Positions 51,538 through 60,617 of a DNA stretch of 64,000 nt are shown in pieces (positions within the stretch are counted from its first letter, which is position 1; the number at the start of each line of letters is the position of its first letter). The translations under genes and the position numbers were made by a program. Origin of the DNA: Pseudomonas akapageensis (GTDB lineage: Bacteria; Pseudomonadota; Gammaproteobacteria; Pseudomonadales; Pseudomonadaceae); NCBI RefSeq assembly GCF_011355085.1, contig NZ_VXCP01000038.1:62287-126286 (forward strand). Reading direction: 5' to 3'. The notes under the pieces were generated by a model that saw only the letters and a program-made list of their open reading frames with translations, had not been told where the DNA came from and searched no databases.

Positions 51538-52650
51538 TCAGTCGCTGAGCAAGCGACCCTGGCGAATGGGGGTGGCACCTGCCACCTTGGCCAGCCACAG
51601 TCCTGGCTGGGCAAAGCGCAGGCGTTCGCGGGCATAGACAATGCCGTCGGTGGTGGCATGGACCACGCTGTAACGGTCGGTCAGCGGGTCGATCACCTCG
51701 AACAACGGATCACCGACCTTGACCTGGGCGCCCACCGGCTGCAGAAAGCTCACCACCCCTGGGTGCGGTGCGCAGGCGTACTGCGCACCGGCGAAGGGCG
51801 TGGCCTCGCAGCAGGTTGTGGGTGCCTCGGGCCAATCGCCGCCGATCAGCCCCTGCTCGGCCAGAAAGCCGAGAATCTGCTCGGCACTGGCCACGCACGG
51901 TTCGCGGTCAGTGTCGGCCATGCCGCGCAACTCAATGGTGGTCGCCACGCAGGCCAGCGGAATATTGGCCTCGGGAAAACGCTCGGCCAGCTGCAACCAG
52001 GGCATCGCGCAGGCTTCGTCGAAAGCGTTGCCACCGGCATCCTCGGCCAGCAGCGCCGCACCGGCCCCCAGGCGCGCGGCCAGCGAGCGCAAGCGTGGCC
52101 AGTTCTGCGGGAAGGCGTAGAGCAGCATGATCGACTCGAAGTCGCAATGCAGGTCCAGCACGACATCGGCATCGCAAGCGTGCCGCATGAGCCGGCGGCG
52201 AAGTTCGTCGAGCTCCGATTCGGCGGCAGGCATGCCTTCGAGGACATGGACCATCGCGCTGCGGATGAGCGCGACATTGGCCTCGGCATCCTCGCCCAGG
52301 CGACCTTCCAGATGAGGCGCAACGGCATCGGCAAGCACCGGAAAGTCCCGGTTGAAGTTCTTGCCGCTAGAGAACTCGAAACGCCCCTGATGGGTCGCCT
52401 GGAACATTTGCCCCAGCCCGATGGGGTTGGCCACCGGCACCAGTTCGATGACACCCTTGAGACGCCCCTGCGCTTCCAGCTCGCGCAGGCGGCGCTTGAG
52501 TTCGACGGCGACGCGCATGCCCGGCAGCTCGTCGGCATGCAACGATGCCTGGATATAGGCTTTGCGCGGTCCGCTGCCGAAACGAAATACCGACAGGTGT
52601 CGCTCGGTACCCATCGCGCTCCAGGGCAGCAGGTGTTGAATGTGCTTCAT
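51538..52650 (-). CDS. Succinylglutamate desuccinylase/aspartoacylase-like zinc hydrolase
   Basis: This is a 370-residue M14-type zinc hydrolase of the AstE/aspartoacylase family. Zinc ligands are His and Glu in LHADELPG (about residues 38-41) and the later His in DVVLDLHCDFES (about 167), and a C-terminal beta domain closes the protein. Such enzymes remove an acyl group from N-acyl amino acids. It sits between the permease and ATPase genes of an amino-acid transporter, which suggests that the imported substrate is an N-acylated amino acid that this enzyme releases. Confidence 0.87.
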   Translation of the reverse strand: MKHIQHLLPWSAMGTERHLSVFRFGSGPRKAYIQASLHADELPGMRVAVELKRRLRELEAQGRLKGVIELVPVANPIGLGQMFQATHQGRFEFSSGKNFNRDFPVLADAVAPHLEGRLGEDAEANVALIRSAMVHVLEGMPAAESELDELRRRLMRHACDADVVLDLHCDFESIMLLYAFPQNWPRLRSLAARLGAGAALLAEDAGGNAFDEACAMPWLQLAERFPEANIPLACVATTIELRGMADTDREPCVASAEQILGFLAEQGLIGGDWPEAPTTCCEATPFAGAQYACAPHPGVVSFLQPVGAQVKVGDPLFEVIDPLTDRYSVVHATTDGIVYARERLRFAQPGLWLAKVAGATPIRQGRLLSD

Positions 52651-52660
52651 GGCGATTTCC

Positions 52661-53359
52661 TTAATGCTTGCGCGGTGCCAGGTACGCCAGCCAGTGGCGC
52701 TCGGCCAGCTTGAACAGACGAACCAGAATGAAGGTCAGGACCAGGTAGATGAGGCCTGCGGTGATGAAGGCTTCGAACGGCATGTAAAAGCGCGAGCTGA
52801 CCGTACGCGCGGCGCCGGTGATGTCGACCAGAGTGACGATCGACGCCAGGCTGGTGGTTTGCAGCATCATCAAGACTTCGTTGCTGTACTGCGGCAACAC
52901 GCGGCGCAGGGCCGACGGCAGGAGAATCCGTCGGTACAGGGTAAAGCGCGACATGCCCATGGCCCGGCCTGCTTCGATCTCGCCGTTGCTGGTGGCCTTG
53001 AGGCTGCCGGCCAGGAGCTCGGCACTGTAGGCACTGGTATTGATGGCAAAGGCCAGGCAAGCGCAGAACGTCGCGCTGGACAGGTAAGGCCAGAATGCGC
53101 TTTGGCGCACCGCTTCGAACTGTGCCAGGCCGTAGTAGATCAGGAACAACTGCACCAGCATCGGCGTGCCGCGAATCACATAGGTGTACAGCCAGGCCGG
53201 AAAATTGAGCAGTGGCGAGCGGGACACCCGCAGCAATGCCAGGGGAACCGCCAGGACCAGGCCGAATGCCAGGGACAACAACAGGAGTTTCAGGGTCAAC
53301 AGAGCGCCATTGAAGTACAGCGGCAGGTTTTCCCAGATCAGGTGATAGTCGAGCAGCAT
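52661..53359 (-). CDS. Polar amino acid ABC transporter permease (HisM-like)
   Basis: This is a 232-residue permease with five membrane segments. The cytoplasmic EAA loop is GRAMGMSRFTLYRRILLPSALRRVLPQY (about residues 130-160, in parts). ATG 53359 (MLLDYHLIWENLPLYFNG) is taken with GGAG upstream. The long upstream extension of this frame runs antiparallel to conservation and overlaps the first permease, so it is not used. It lies 11 bases from the hydrolase gene. Confidence 0.9.
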   Translation of the reverse strand: MLLDYHLIWENLPLYFNGALLTLKLLLLSLAFGLVLAVPLALLRVSRSPLLNFPAWLYTYVIRGTPMLVQLFLIYYGLAQFEAVRQSAFWPYLSSATFCACLAFAINTSAYSAELLAGSLKATSNGEIEAGRAMGMSRFTLYRRILLPSALRRVLPQYSNEVLMMLQTTSLASIVTLVDITGAARTVSSRFYMPFEAFITAGLIYLVLTFILVRLFKLAERHWLAYLAPRKH

Positions 53360-53373
53360 GAGGTCACTCCCAC

Positions 53374-54063
53374 TCACAGGACGGCGGCTTTGATGCCGAC
53401 CGAGTAGTGTTTTTCCAGGAAACGCAGCGCCAGCAGCGACACACTGGTCAACACCAGGTAGAGCGCCCCGACCGCGAGGAAAAAGGTAAACGGCTGATGG
53501 GTCGCGTCGGCCGCGTTCTTGGCCTTGAACATCATGTCCTGCAAGCCGATCACCGAAATCAGCGCCGTGGACTTGGTCAGCACCAGCCAGTTGTTGGTGA
53601 ACCCGGGGATGGCCAGGCGAATCATCTGTGGCACCAGGATCCGCCAGAACACCTGCGCACCGCTCAAACCATAGGCCACCCCGGCTTCGCCCTGCCCCTT
53701 GGGTACGGCCATGAAGGCCCCGCGAAAGGTTTCCGAGAGGTAGGCACCAAAGATGAAGCCCATGGTGCACACGCCGGCGATAAAGGGGTTGATGTCGATG
53801 TAGTGGGTGTAGCCAAGCAACTGGGCGATGCGGTTCACCAGATCCTGGCCGCCGTAGAAGATCAGCAGGATCAGCACCAGGTCCGGGATGCCCCGGATCA
53901 GGGTGGTGTAGCCTTCGCCCAGTAGCGCCAGCCACTTCACCGGCGACAGGCGAAAGGCTGCGCCCAGAAGGCCGAGCCCGATGGCCAGCGCCATGGCGGT
54001 CAGGGCCAGGCTGATGGTGAGCCAGGCACCCTCGAGAATGCTCGGTCCGTAGCCGTACAACAT
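53374..54063 (-). CDS. Polar amino acid ABC transporter permease (HisQ-like)
   Basis: This is a 229-residue permease: MLYGYGPSILEGAWLTISLA, five membrane helices, and the EAA loop VAYGLSGAQVFWRILVPQMIRLAIPG (in parts, about 130-155). It pairs with the HisM-like protein encoded 14 bases downstream to form the membrane channel. Fifty-seven bases after the binding-protein gene. Confidence 0.9.
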   Translation of the reverse strand: MLYGYGPSILEGAWLTISLALTAMALAIGLGLLGAAFRLSPVKWLALLGEGYTTLIRGIPDLVLILLIFYGGQDLVNRIAQLLGYTHYIDINPFIAGVCTMGFIFGAYLSETFRGAFMAVPKGQGEAGVAYGLSGAQVFWRILVPQMIRLAIPGFTNNWLVLTKSTALISVIGLQDMMFKAKNAADATHQPFTFFLAVGALYLVLTSVSLLALRFLEKHYSVGIKAAVL

Positions 54064-54120
54064 GATGGAATTCCTCAGGCGATGCGCCGCCAGCCAGGCG
54101 GCGCGGGGTGACAGGCAGGC

Positions 54121-54897
54121 TTACTCGCCGTAGATATCGAAGCTGAAGTACTTGGCCTGCACCTGCTGGTACTTGCCGTTGGCGCGGATGGCATCGATGG
54201 CGGCATTCAGGCGCTCGGCATTGGCAGTGTCACCCTTGCGCAAGGCGATTCCGGCGCCGCGGCCGAAGTAATGGGGGTCGTTGATGTCCGGTCCGGTCAG
54301 GGCGAACCCCTGGCCCGCCGGGGTTTTGATAAAGCTTTCATCGGTGTTGATAATGTCTGCCAGCGTGGCATCCAGGCGGCCGGCGGCAAGGTCGAGGAAG
54401 GCTTCGTTCTGGCTGCCGTAACGCACCACGATGACCCCCTGCGCTTCCAGCTTCTCGGAGGCATAGCGGTCATAGGTCGAAGAGCGTTGCACGCCGAGCT
54501 TCTTGCCCTTGAGGTCAATCGCCGGGTCGTTGATGACGTTGCCCGCCTTCATCGCGAACTTGCCGGGGGTGTGGTAGTACTTCTTGCTGAAGTCGACGGA
54601 CTTCAGACGATCATCGGTGATCGACATCGACGACAGCACCGCATCGATCTTGCGCACCTTGAGCGACGGGATCATGCCGTCGAATTCCTGGACTACCCAC
54701 TGGCACTTGATCTTCATCTCTTCGCACAGGGCGTTGCCGATGTCGTAGTCAAAGCCGCTGAGGTTGCCTTCCGGCGTCTTGAAGGAAAACGGCGGGTAGG
54801 CCGACTCGATACCGATGCGCAGGGTGTCTTCGTCGGCGTGGGCCAGAAAGCTGCAAACGCTCAGGGTGAGCGCCCCTAGAAGTGCGATCTTGTTCAT
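54121..54897 (-). CDS. Polar amino acid ABC transporter substrate-binding protein
   Basis: This is a 258-residue periplasmic binding protein of the HisJ/ArgT family. The signal peptide ends LAHA, and the motifs are IGIESAYPPFSFKTPEGNLSGFDYDIGNAL, the hinge SSMSITDDRLKSVDFS and late GRLDATLADI. ATG 54897 follows GGAGTCC. It is the first gene of the operon. The ligand class (Lys/Arg/Orn-like versus N-acyl amino acids) cannot be settled by eye. Confidence 0.9.
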   Translation of the reverse strand: MNKIALLGALTLSVCSFLAHADEDTLRIGIESAYPPFSFKTPEGNLSGFDYDIGNALCEEMKIKCQWVVQEFDGMIPSLKVRKIDAVLSSMSITDDRLKSVDFSKKYYHTPGKFAMKAGNVINDPAIDLKGKKLGVQRSSTYDRYASEKLEAQGVIVVRYGSQNEAFLDLAAGRLDATLADIINTDESFIKTPAGQGFALTGPDINDPHYFGRGAGIALRKGDTANAERLNAAIDAIRANGKYQQVQAKYFSFDIYGE

Positions 54898-55028
54898 TTT
54901 ATGGACTCCTTCGATTCCGCTCTGGCGGGGTGTTGTTGGATTTGTTGCGACCATAAATGACACGTTTTATTTCACTTTGCAACATTGTGATATTTTTTGT
55001 GTCATTCACGGACGTGCAAAAGCACCCC

Positions 55029-55140
55029 CTCGTTCCCACGCGGAGCAAAGGAATGCAGGTCCAGACGCTCCAGCGTCGGTGTACTCAGGGGTGACGCAGA
55101 GCGTCCAGGGATGCATTCCCACGCGGAGCGTGGGAACGAG
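55029..55140. repeat. REPIN (paired GTTCCCACGC REPs)
   Basis: Two inverted REPs with the first slightly degenerate (CGTTCCCACGCGGAGCAAAGGAAT) and a spacer with GACGCTCCAGCGTC. It separates the amino-acid transporter operon promoter region from the 3' end of puuR. Confidence 0.88.
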
Positions 55141-55146
55141 AAGGAA

Positions 55147-55695
55147 TCAGAAGTTCGCGGGGGTGTTGGCGCTGATGATCTCGGCCTCGTCCTGGCCGAT
55201 ATTGCGGAAGCGATGGGGCAAGGTGGTCGGGAAGTAGTAACCGTCACCGGCGCTGAGGATGCTCACTTCGCCGTCGACCGTCATTTCGATGGTGCCGCGC
55301 GTGACCAACCCGCACTCCTCGCCTTCGGCGTGTACGATCGGTTCTTCACCGGAGCTTGCGCCCGGGGCGTACTGCTCGCGCAAAAAGCGCATCTGCCGGC
55401 CCGGTATGGGTGCACCCACGAGCAACAGGCGCAGGCCATGACGACCCAGGTCGGGCTGTTCATTGGCGCGGAAAACGTAGCGTTCTTCCCGAGGCGGTTC
55501 ATCGAAGGTGAAAAAATCCGACAATGACATCGGAAAGCCTTCGAGAAGCTTCTTCAGCGAACTGACTGAAGGGCTGACGCGATTCTGTTCTATCAAAGAG
55601 ATAGTGGCATTCGTAACACCGCTACGCCTGGCCAGCTCCCGCTGGGACATCTTGTAGTTTTCGCGTACGAGTTTGAGACGAGTCCCCGTGTCCAT
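55147..55695 (-). CDS. puuR: PuuR-type XRE-cupin repressor
   Basis: This is a 182-residue regulator with an XRE helix-turn-helix at about residues 8-62 (RLKLVRENYKMSQRELARRSGVTNATISLIEQ, in parts) and a cupin domain at about 105-180 (GEECGLVTRGTIEMTVDGEV, GDGYYFPTTLPHRFRN). PuuR represses putrescine catabolic genes and is relieved by putrescine. It is downstream of the aldehyde dehydrogenase and glutamylputrescine synthetase genes on the same strand, but a terminator lies between. Confidence 0.9.
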   Translation of the reverse strand: MDTGTRLKLVRENYKMSQRELARRSGVTNATISLIEQNRVSPSVSSLKKLLEGFPMSLSDFFTFDEPPREERYVFRANEQPDLGRHGLRLLLVGAPIPGRQMRFLREQYAPGASSGEEPIVHAEGEECGLVTRGTIEMTVDGEVSILSAGDGYYFPTTLPHRFRNIGQDEAEIISANTPANF

Positions 55696-55833
55696 GGCAG
55701 CCTTATGTGCAAGATACTTGAAGGAATTGGGAGTGGTTCGCAGACAATGACGTCATTGCCCCCATTTTCCCCGACCCAGTGGCGTGGGCGTCAAGTATTA
55801 AATCACGTTTGCCTCCACTGCTGCGCCAATTGC

Positions 55834-55873
55834 AAAAAAAGAGCGGCGGCCGGTACAAGGCCGACGGCCGCTC
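55834..55873 (-). terminator. Rho-independent terminator of the puuC gene
   Basis: Read on the minus strand, a GC-rich hairpin (GAGCGGCCGTCGGCC paired with GGCCGCCGCTC) is followed directly by seven Ts. It lies 29 bases after the aldehyde dehydrogenase stop codon. Confidence 0.85.
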
Positions 55874-55901
55874 AAGCGCAGAAGTGAGTAAACGAAACGA
55901 T

Positions 55902-57392
55902 TTAAAGCTTGATCCAGGTCGCCTTGAGCTCGGTGTATTTGTCGAACGCATGCAGTGACTTGTCGCGACCGTTGCCCGACTGCTTGAAGCCGCCGAACGG
56001 TGCGGTCATGTCGCCACCATCGTACTGGTTGACCCAGACGCTACCGGCGCGCAGGCCACGGGCAAAGGTGTGAGCCTTGCTCAGGTCGCGGGTCCAGACG
56101 CCGGCGGCAAGGCCGAAGATGCTGTCGTTGGCAATTTTCAGTGCCTCTTCAGCGGTGTCGAAGGTGATGACCGACAGCACCGGGCCGAAAATTTCTTCCT
56201 GGGCGATGGTCATGGCATTGTTCACGCCGTCGAAAATGGCTGGCTCGATGTACAGGCCACCCGTTTCTTCGAGGGTGCGGCTGCCGCCGGCGATCAGGGC
56301 AGCGCCCTGGTCCTGGCCGATCTGCACGTAACGCAGCACGTTCTCGAGCTGGCGAGCGTCGACGACGGCCCCCACGGTGGTCGCAGGATCCAGCGCGTGA
56401 CCTGGCTTCCAGGCCTTCAGCGCCTCGACCAGCATCGGCATGAATTGATCCTTGACCGAACGCTCGATCAGCAGGCGCGAACCTGCGGTGCAGACTTCAC
56501 CCTGGTTGAAGGCGATGGCACCGGCCGCCGCCTCGGCAGCAGCCTTCAGATCCGGCGCGTCGGCGAACACGACGTTGGCGCTCTTGCCGCCCGCCTCGGC
56601 CCACACGCGTTTCATGTTGCTCTGGCCGGCATAGACCATCAGCTGCTTGGCAATCGCGGTGGAACCGGTGAAGGCCAGCACATCCACATCAGCGTGCAGC
56701 GCCAGCGCCTTGCCGACGGTGTGACCGTAGCCAGGCAGAACGTTGAACACGCCCTTCGGAATACCGGCTTCCAGTGCCAACTGGGCCATGCGGATCGCCG
56801 TCAGCGGCGATTTTTCCGAAGGCTTGAGAATGAACGAGTTACCGACTGCCAGCGCCGGTGCGAATTTCCAGCTGGCCATGATCATTGGGAAGTTCCACGG
56901 CACGATGGCCGCAACCACGCCCACCGCTTCACGGGTCACCAGGCCCAGTTGATCCTGGGGGGTAGCCGCGACTTCGTCGTAGACCTTGTCGATCGCCTCG
57001 GCGGTCCAGCGGATGGCATTGGCGGTGGCCGGCACGTCGATGGACAGCGAATCGCTGATCGGCTTGCCCATGTCCAGGGTTTCGAGCAGTGCAAGCTCTT
57101 CCTTGTGGACCAGGATCAGGTCGGCAAAGGCAATCAGGATGCGCTTGCGCTCGGCCGGAGCGAGACCCGACCAGACACCGGATTCAAAGGTGCGGCGAGC
57201 GACCTGGACGGCCAGTTCGGCGTCGGCGGCATCGGTGCTGGCGACCTTGGCCAGGAAGCGACCATCGACCGGACTGGTGCAGTCAAAGGTGGCGCCGTCG
57301 GCTGCCGCGCAGTATTGACCGTCGATGAATGCCCGACCTTCGATTTGGAGGGACTGGAAAGACTGTTCCCAGTCGTTGCGATTTTTAGCCAT
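55902..57392 (-). CDS. puuC: Aldehyde dehydrogenase of putrescine catabolism (PuuC/KauB-like)
   Basis: This is a 496-residue NAD(P)-dependent aldehyde dehydrogenase. The catalytic Cys is in NQGEVCTAGSR (about residue 300), and the general base Glu is in WAEAGGKSANVVF (about 268) where the usual motif is LELGGKS. The oxyanion Asn region is VPWNFPMIMASWK, and the cofactor site is FTGSTAIAKQLM. It oxidises gamma-glutamyl-gamma-aminobutyraldehyde or a related aminoaldehyde. Lies 34 bases after puuA, same strand. Confidence 0.9.
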   Translation of the reverse strand: MAKNRNDWEQSFQSLQIEGRAFIDGQYCAAADGATFDCTSPVDGRFLAKVASTDAADAELAVQVARRTFESGVWSGLAPAERKRILIAFADLILVHKEELALLETLDMGKPISDSLSIDVPATANAIRWTAEAIDKVYDEVAATPQDQLGLVTREAVGVVAAIVPWNFPMIMASWKFAPALAVGNSFILKPSEKSPLTAIRMAQLALEAGIPKGVFNVLPGYGHTVGKALALHADVDVLAFTGSTAIAKQLMVYAGQSNMKRVWAEAGGKSANVVFADAPDLKAAAEAAAGAIAFNQGEVCTAGSRLLIERSVKDQFMPMLVEALKAWKPGHALDPATTVGAVVDARQLENVLRYVQIGQDQGAALIAGGSRTLEETGGLYIEPAIFDGVNNAMTIAQEEIFGPVLSVITFDTAEEALKIANDSIFGLAAGVWTRDLSKAHTFARGLRAGSVWVNQYDGGDMTAPFGGFKQSGNGRDKSLHAFDKYTELKATWIKL

Positions 57393-57426
57393 TAAATAAA
57401 CTCAACACAGGTAAAGGGGTCGGTCC

Positions 57427-58803
57427 TCAGACCGTGTGCAGGTACCAGTTGTACTCGAGGTCCGAAATGGAGTTTTCGAACTCGGCGAGCTCACTTTCCT
57501 TGCACGCCACGAACACATCGATGTATTCGGGGCTGATGTAGCGAGCCATGATTTCGTTGTCGTCCAACTCGCGCAGGGCATCGCGCAGGTTGTTCGGCAG
57601 GCTCTGCTCGTTTTGCTCGTAGCTGTTGCCTTCGACCGGCGCACCTGGCTCGACCTTGTTGGTCAGGCCGTGGTGCACGCCCGCCAGCACCGAAGCCAGC
57701 AGCAGATACGGGTTGGCATCGGCGCCGGCGACGCGGTGTTCGATGCGCACCGAATCGGCCGAACCTGTCGGCACACGGACCGCCACGGTGCGGTTGTCGA
57801 TGCCCCAGCTCGGCGAGTTCGGCACGTAGAACTGGACGCCGAAGCGGCGGTACGAGTTGACGTTCGGGCACAGGAAAGCCATTTGCGCAGGCAGGGTCTC
57901 GAGCACACCGCCGATCGCGTGACGCAGTGCGGCGTTCTGCTCGGGATCCTCGCTGGCGAAGATGTTGTTGCCTTGCTTGTCGAGAATCGAAATGTGCACG
58001 TGCAGACCGTTGCCCGCCTGGCCCGGGTAAGGCTTGGCCATGAAGGTGGTGTCCATCTCATGGTCGTAGGCGATGTTCTTGATCAGGCGCTTGAGCAGCA
58101 CGGCGTAATCGCAGGCCTTGAGCGGATCGGCAACGTGGTGCAGGTTCACTTCGAACTGCGCCGGGGCGCTTTCCTTGACGATGGCGTCGGCCGGGATTCC
58201 CTGCTCTTTCGCACCTTCGAGGATGTCCTGCAGGCAGTCGACGTATTCGTCCAGGTCGTCGATCAGGTAGACCTGGGTCGATTGCGGACGTTTGCCGGAA
58301 ATCGGCGAGCGTGGCGACTGTGGCCGACCGTTCACGTTGTCCTGGTCGATCAGGTAGAACTCCAGCTCGAACGCGGCACAGATGGTCAGGCCCAGATCGT
58401 CGAACTTGCTCACCACCTGACGCAGCACTTCCCGCGGATCGGCGAAGAACGGCTCGCCTTCAAGTTCGTGCATGGTCATCAGCAATTGCGCGGTCGGGCG
58501 CTTTTGCCAGGGTTCGACGCTGAGCGTGCCGGGGATCGGATAGCAGATGCGGTCGCTGTCGCCGATGTCCAGGCCAAGGCCGGTGCTTTCCACGGTGGAG
58601 CCGTTGATGTCCAGGGCAAACAGCGACGCTGGCAGGTTGATTCCGTTTTCGTAGACCTTGTGCAGACTGGTGCGCTCGATGCGCTTGCCACGCACCACAC
58701 CATTCATATCCGCAATCAGAAGGTCGACGTACAAAACCTCGGGGTGTTTCTTAAGGAATGCGTTCGCTTCGTTAAGCTGAACCGCACGCAAGGGTACCGA
58801 CAT
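57427..58803 (-). CDS. puuA: Gamma-glutamylputrescine synthetase (PuuA/SpuI)
   Basis: This is a 458-residue enzyme of the type-III glutamine synthetase-like group. The ATP/metal motifs are CAAFELEFYLIDQD (about 150-165) and AGNGLHVHISILDKQG, and the C-terminal GS signature is DNRTVAVRVPTGS with EHRVAGADANPYLL. It ligates glutamate to putrescine or other polyamines, entering the gamma-glutamyl pathway. ATG 58803 is used rather than the AT-rich 11-codon extension. Its promoter faces the transporter operon on the other strand. Confidence 0.92.
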   Translation of the reverse strand: MSVPLRAVQLNEANAFLKKHPEVLYVDLLIADMNGVVRGKRIERTSLHKVYENGINLPASLFALDINGSTVESTGLGLDIGDSDRICYPIPGTLSVEPWQKRPTAQLLMTMHELEGEPFFADPREVLRQVVSKFDDLGLTICAAFELEFYLIDQDNVNGRPQSPRSPISGKRPQSTQVYLIDDLDEYVDCLQDILEGAKEQGIPADAIVKESAPAQFEVNLHHVADPLKACDYAVLLKRLIKNIAYDHEMDTTFMAKPYPGQAGNGLHVHISILDKQGNNIFASEDPEQNAALRHAIGGVLETLPAQMAFLCPNVNSYRRFGVQFYVPNSPSWGIDNRTVAVRVPTGSADSVRIEHRVAGADANPYLLLASVLAGVHHGLTNKVEPGAPVEGNSYEQNEQSLPNNLRDALRELDDNEIMARYISPEYIDVFVACKESELAEFENSISDLEYNWYLHTV

Positions 58804-58825
58804 GATTGAGCACCTATTGTTAAAT

Positions 58826-58858
58826 ATAATATGCACGGGCTTTCACGAGCTCAGTCAA
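58826..58858 (-). promoter_or_regulatory. Possible sigma-70 promoter of puuA
   Basis: On the minus strand TTGACT (58853-58858) lies upstream of an AT-rich TATTAT/TATATT block (58821-58831). The spacer to the clearest TATTAT is about 21 bases, longer than ideal, so this is tentative. Confidence 0.35.
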
Positions 58859-59427
58859 TCCGAAAGCCTGAAGGAAGTCAAGAGCGGCAAAACCGCCCTT
58901 CACCGGCATTTTTCGTCCGAATTGAGCATTCTTTTTTAACGGAAAGGTCTCCAAAAACCCTGTAGACGCCGAATGTGGCACTGCTTCCGTGTAGAATTTT
59001 TGACAGGACGGTTGTTAATTAAAATCAACGAGGCTAAGCTCTGGAAAAACTCGCTCAAGATGTGCTTTTCGAGGTGAATAAAAATGGCAACCAAGCCATT
59101 GATCAGTGTGTCGGCGTGCGTCAACGACGTAGCGTTCTTCCATTATCAAGCGCTGGCGAATCACGCCGGCAATGCGCACGCCTCCCTGTGCGATCGCTCC
59201 CTTCTTCCCCGGTTGTCCGATCCTGAATCGGCCAACGAAATCCTGTCTCCCCCTCAATAGTCAAGGCAACACCCAGTGATTCCACAGCCACCTGGACGTG
59301 GCCGCGCCTCAGTGCGCGCTCTGCACAGCGGCAAATAGGTATTGAAGAAAACAAGAAGCAGCATTTGGCGGCAAGGACAGCTGCGCTGAATGAGTCAGGC
59401 CCAGGCCGACTTGCAAATAATCTATTA

Positions 59428-59450
59428 GTCCGGGCCGTATTGGCCCGACT
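59428..59450 (+). promoter_or_regulatory. Hairpin in the transporter leader
   Basis: CGGGCC (59431-59436) pairs with GGCCCG (59442-59447) around GTATT, with further pairing of the flanking AGT/ACT. It lies close to the ribosome-binding region of the ATPase gene and could affect translation or mark a leader terminator. Confidence 0.4.
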
Positions 59451-59474
59451 GCTAACACCTGTTGGGAGTTTCAC

Positions 59475-60617
59475 ATGGCAAACGCCTCCAGCACTTACAG
59501 GAAGGCTCTTGAAGGCAACCAGCAACCGAAGAAGGTTCTGGTCAAGGTCGATCGCGTCACCAAGAAGTTTGATGAAACCGTTGCAGTGGACGATGTGTCC
59601 CTGGAAATCCATCAGGGTGAGATTTTCGCCCTGCTCGGTGGTTCCGGTTCCGGCAAGTCCACCCTGCTGCGCATGCTGGCAGGCTTCGAGCGCCCGACCG
59701 AAGGCCGCATCCTGCTCGATGGTGTCGACATCACCGACATGCCTCCCTACGAGCGCCCGATCAATATGATGTTCCAGTCCTATGCCCTGTTCCCGCATAT
59801 GACCGTGGCTCAGAACATCGCCTTCGGCCTCAAGCAGGACCGTTTGCCTGCCAGCGAAATCGACGCCCGCGTCGAGGAAATGCTCAAGCTGGTGCACATG
59901 ACCCAGTACGCCAAGCGCAAGCCGCACCAGTTGTCCGGCGGCCAGCGTCAGCGCGTGGCCCTGGCCCGCTCCCTGGCCAAGCGTCCGAAGCTGCTGCTGC
60001 TCGACGAGCCCATGGGTGCACTGGACAAGAAACTGCGTTCGCAGATGCAGCTCGAGCTGGTGGAAATCATCGAGCGCGTCGGCGTGACCTGCGTCATGGT
60101 GACCCACGACCAGGAAGAGGCCATGACCATGGCCCAGCGCATCGCCATCATGCACCTGGGCTGGATCGCCCAGACCGGCAGCCCGGTCGACATCTATGAA
60201 GCACCGACCAGCCGCATGGTCTGCGAATTCATCGGCAACGTGAACGCCTTCGAAGGCGTGGTCACCGAAGACCAGGAAGGCTACGCGGTCATTCACTGCG
60301 ACGACCTGGACCAGCGCATTTACGTCGGCCACGGTGTCAGCACCTCGGTCGAAGACAAGTCCGTCACCTACGCCATTCGCCCGGAAAAAATGCTGGTCGC
60401 CACCGAACAGCCGGACACCCGCTACAACTGGTCCAAGGGCAAGGTTCACGACATCGCCTACCTGGGCGGTCATTCGGTGTTCTACGTGCAACTGCCGAGC
60501 GGCAAGATCGTTCAATCGTTCATGGCCAACGCCGAACGCCGTGGCGCGCGCCCAACCTGGGACGACAGCGTCTACGTATGGTGGGAGGATGACAGCGGCG
60601 TGGTACTGCGCGCATGA
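59475..60617 (+). CDS. potG: Putrescine ABC transporter ATP-binding protein (PotG/SpuF)
   Basis: This is a 380-residue ATPase: Walker A GGSGSGKST, the signature LSGGQRQRVALARSL and Walker B LLLLDEPMGALDKK, then the switch MVTHDQEEAM, and a C-terminal TOBE domain after about residue 280. Length fits PotG. It is preceded by GGGAGT. The last four bases overlap the next gene (ATGA), so the transporter genes form one operon. Confidence 0.93.
   Translation: MANASSTYRKALEGNQQPKKVLVKVDRVTKKFDETVAVDDVSLEIHQGEIFALLGGSGSGKSTLLRMLAGFERPTEGRILLDGVDITDMPPYERPINMMFQSYALFPHMTVAQNIAFGLKQDRLPASEIDARVEEMLKLVHMTQYAKRKPHQLSGGQRQRVALARSLAKRPKLLLLDEPMGALDKKLRSQMQLELVEIIERVGVTCVMVTHDQEEAMTMAQRIAIMHLGWIAQTGSPVDIYEAPTSRMVCEFIGNVNAFEGVVTEDQEGYAVIHCDDLDQRIYVGHGVSTSVEDKSVTYAIRPEKMLVATEQPDTRYNWSKGKVHDIAYLGGHSVFYVQLPSGKIVQSFMANAERRGARPTWDDSVYVWWEDDSGVVLRA

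Larger units (their letters stand above)
58804..59474. other. Divergent regulatory region between puuA and the putrescine transporter
   Basis: These 671 bases carry no convincing gene. They should hold both promoters and PuuR sites. I note an AT-rich block near the puuA start (58821-58832), a TTGACT-type box for puuA, and an imperfect hairpin at 59428-59450 (CGGGCC-GTATT-GGCCCG core) 24 bases before the transporter start. Confidence 0.5.

Noticed and set aside
52661..53935. 424-residue version of the HisM-like permease
   Set aside because: The first 190 residues overlap the HisQ-like gene in another frame and are compositionally nonsensical; the permease proper starts at 53359.
56070..58809. 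Long plus-strand frames opposite puuC and puuA (56070-57395, 57436-58809)
   Set aside because: Antisense shadows of two well-conserved enzymes.
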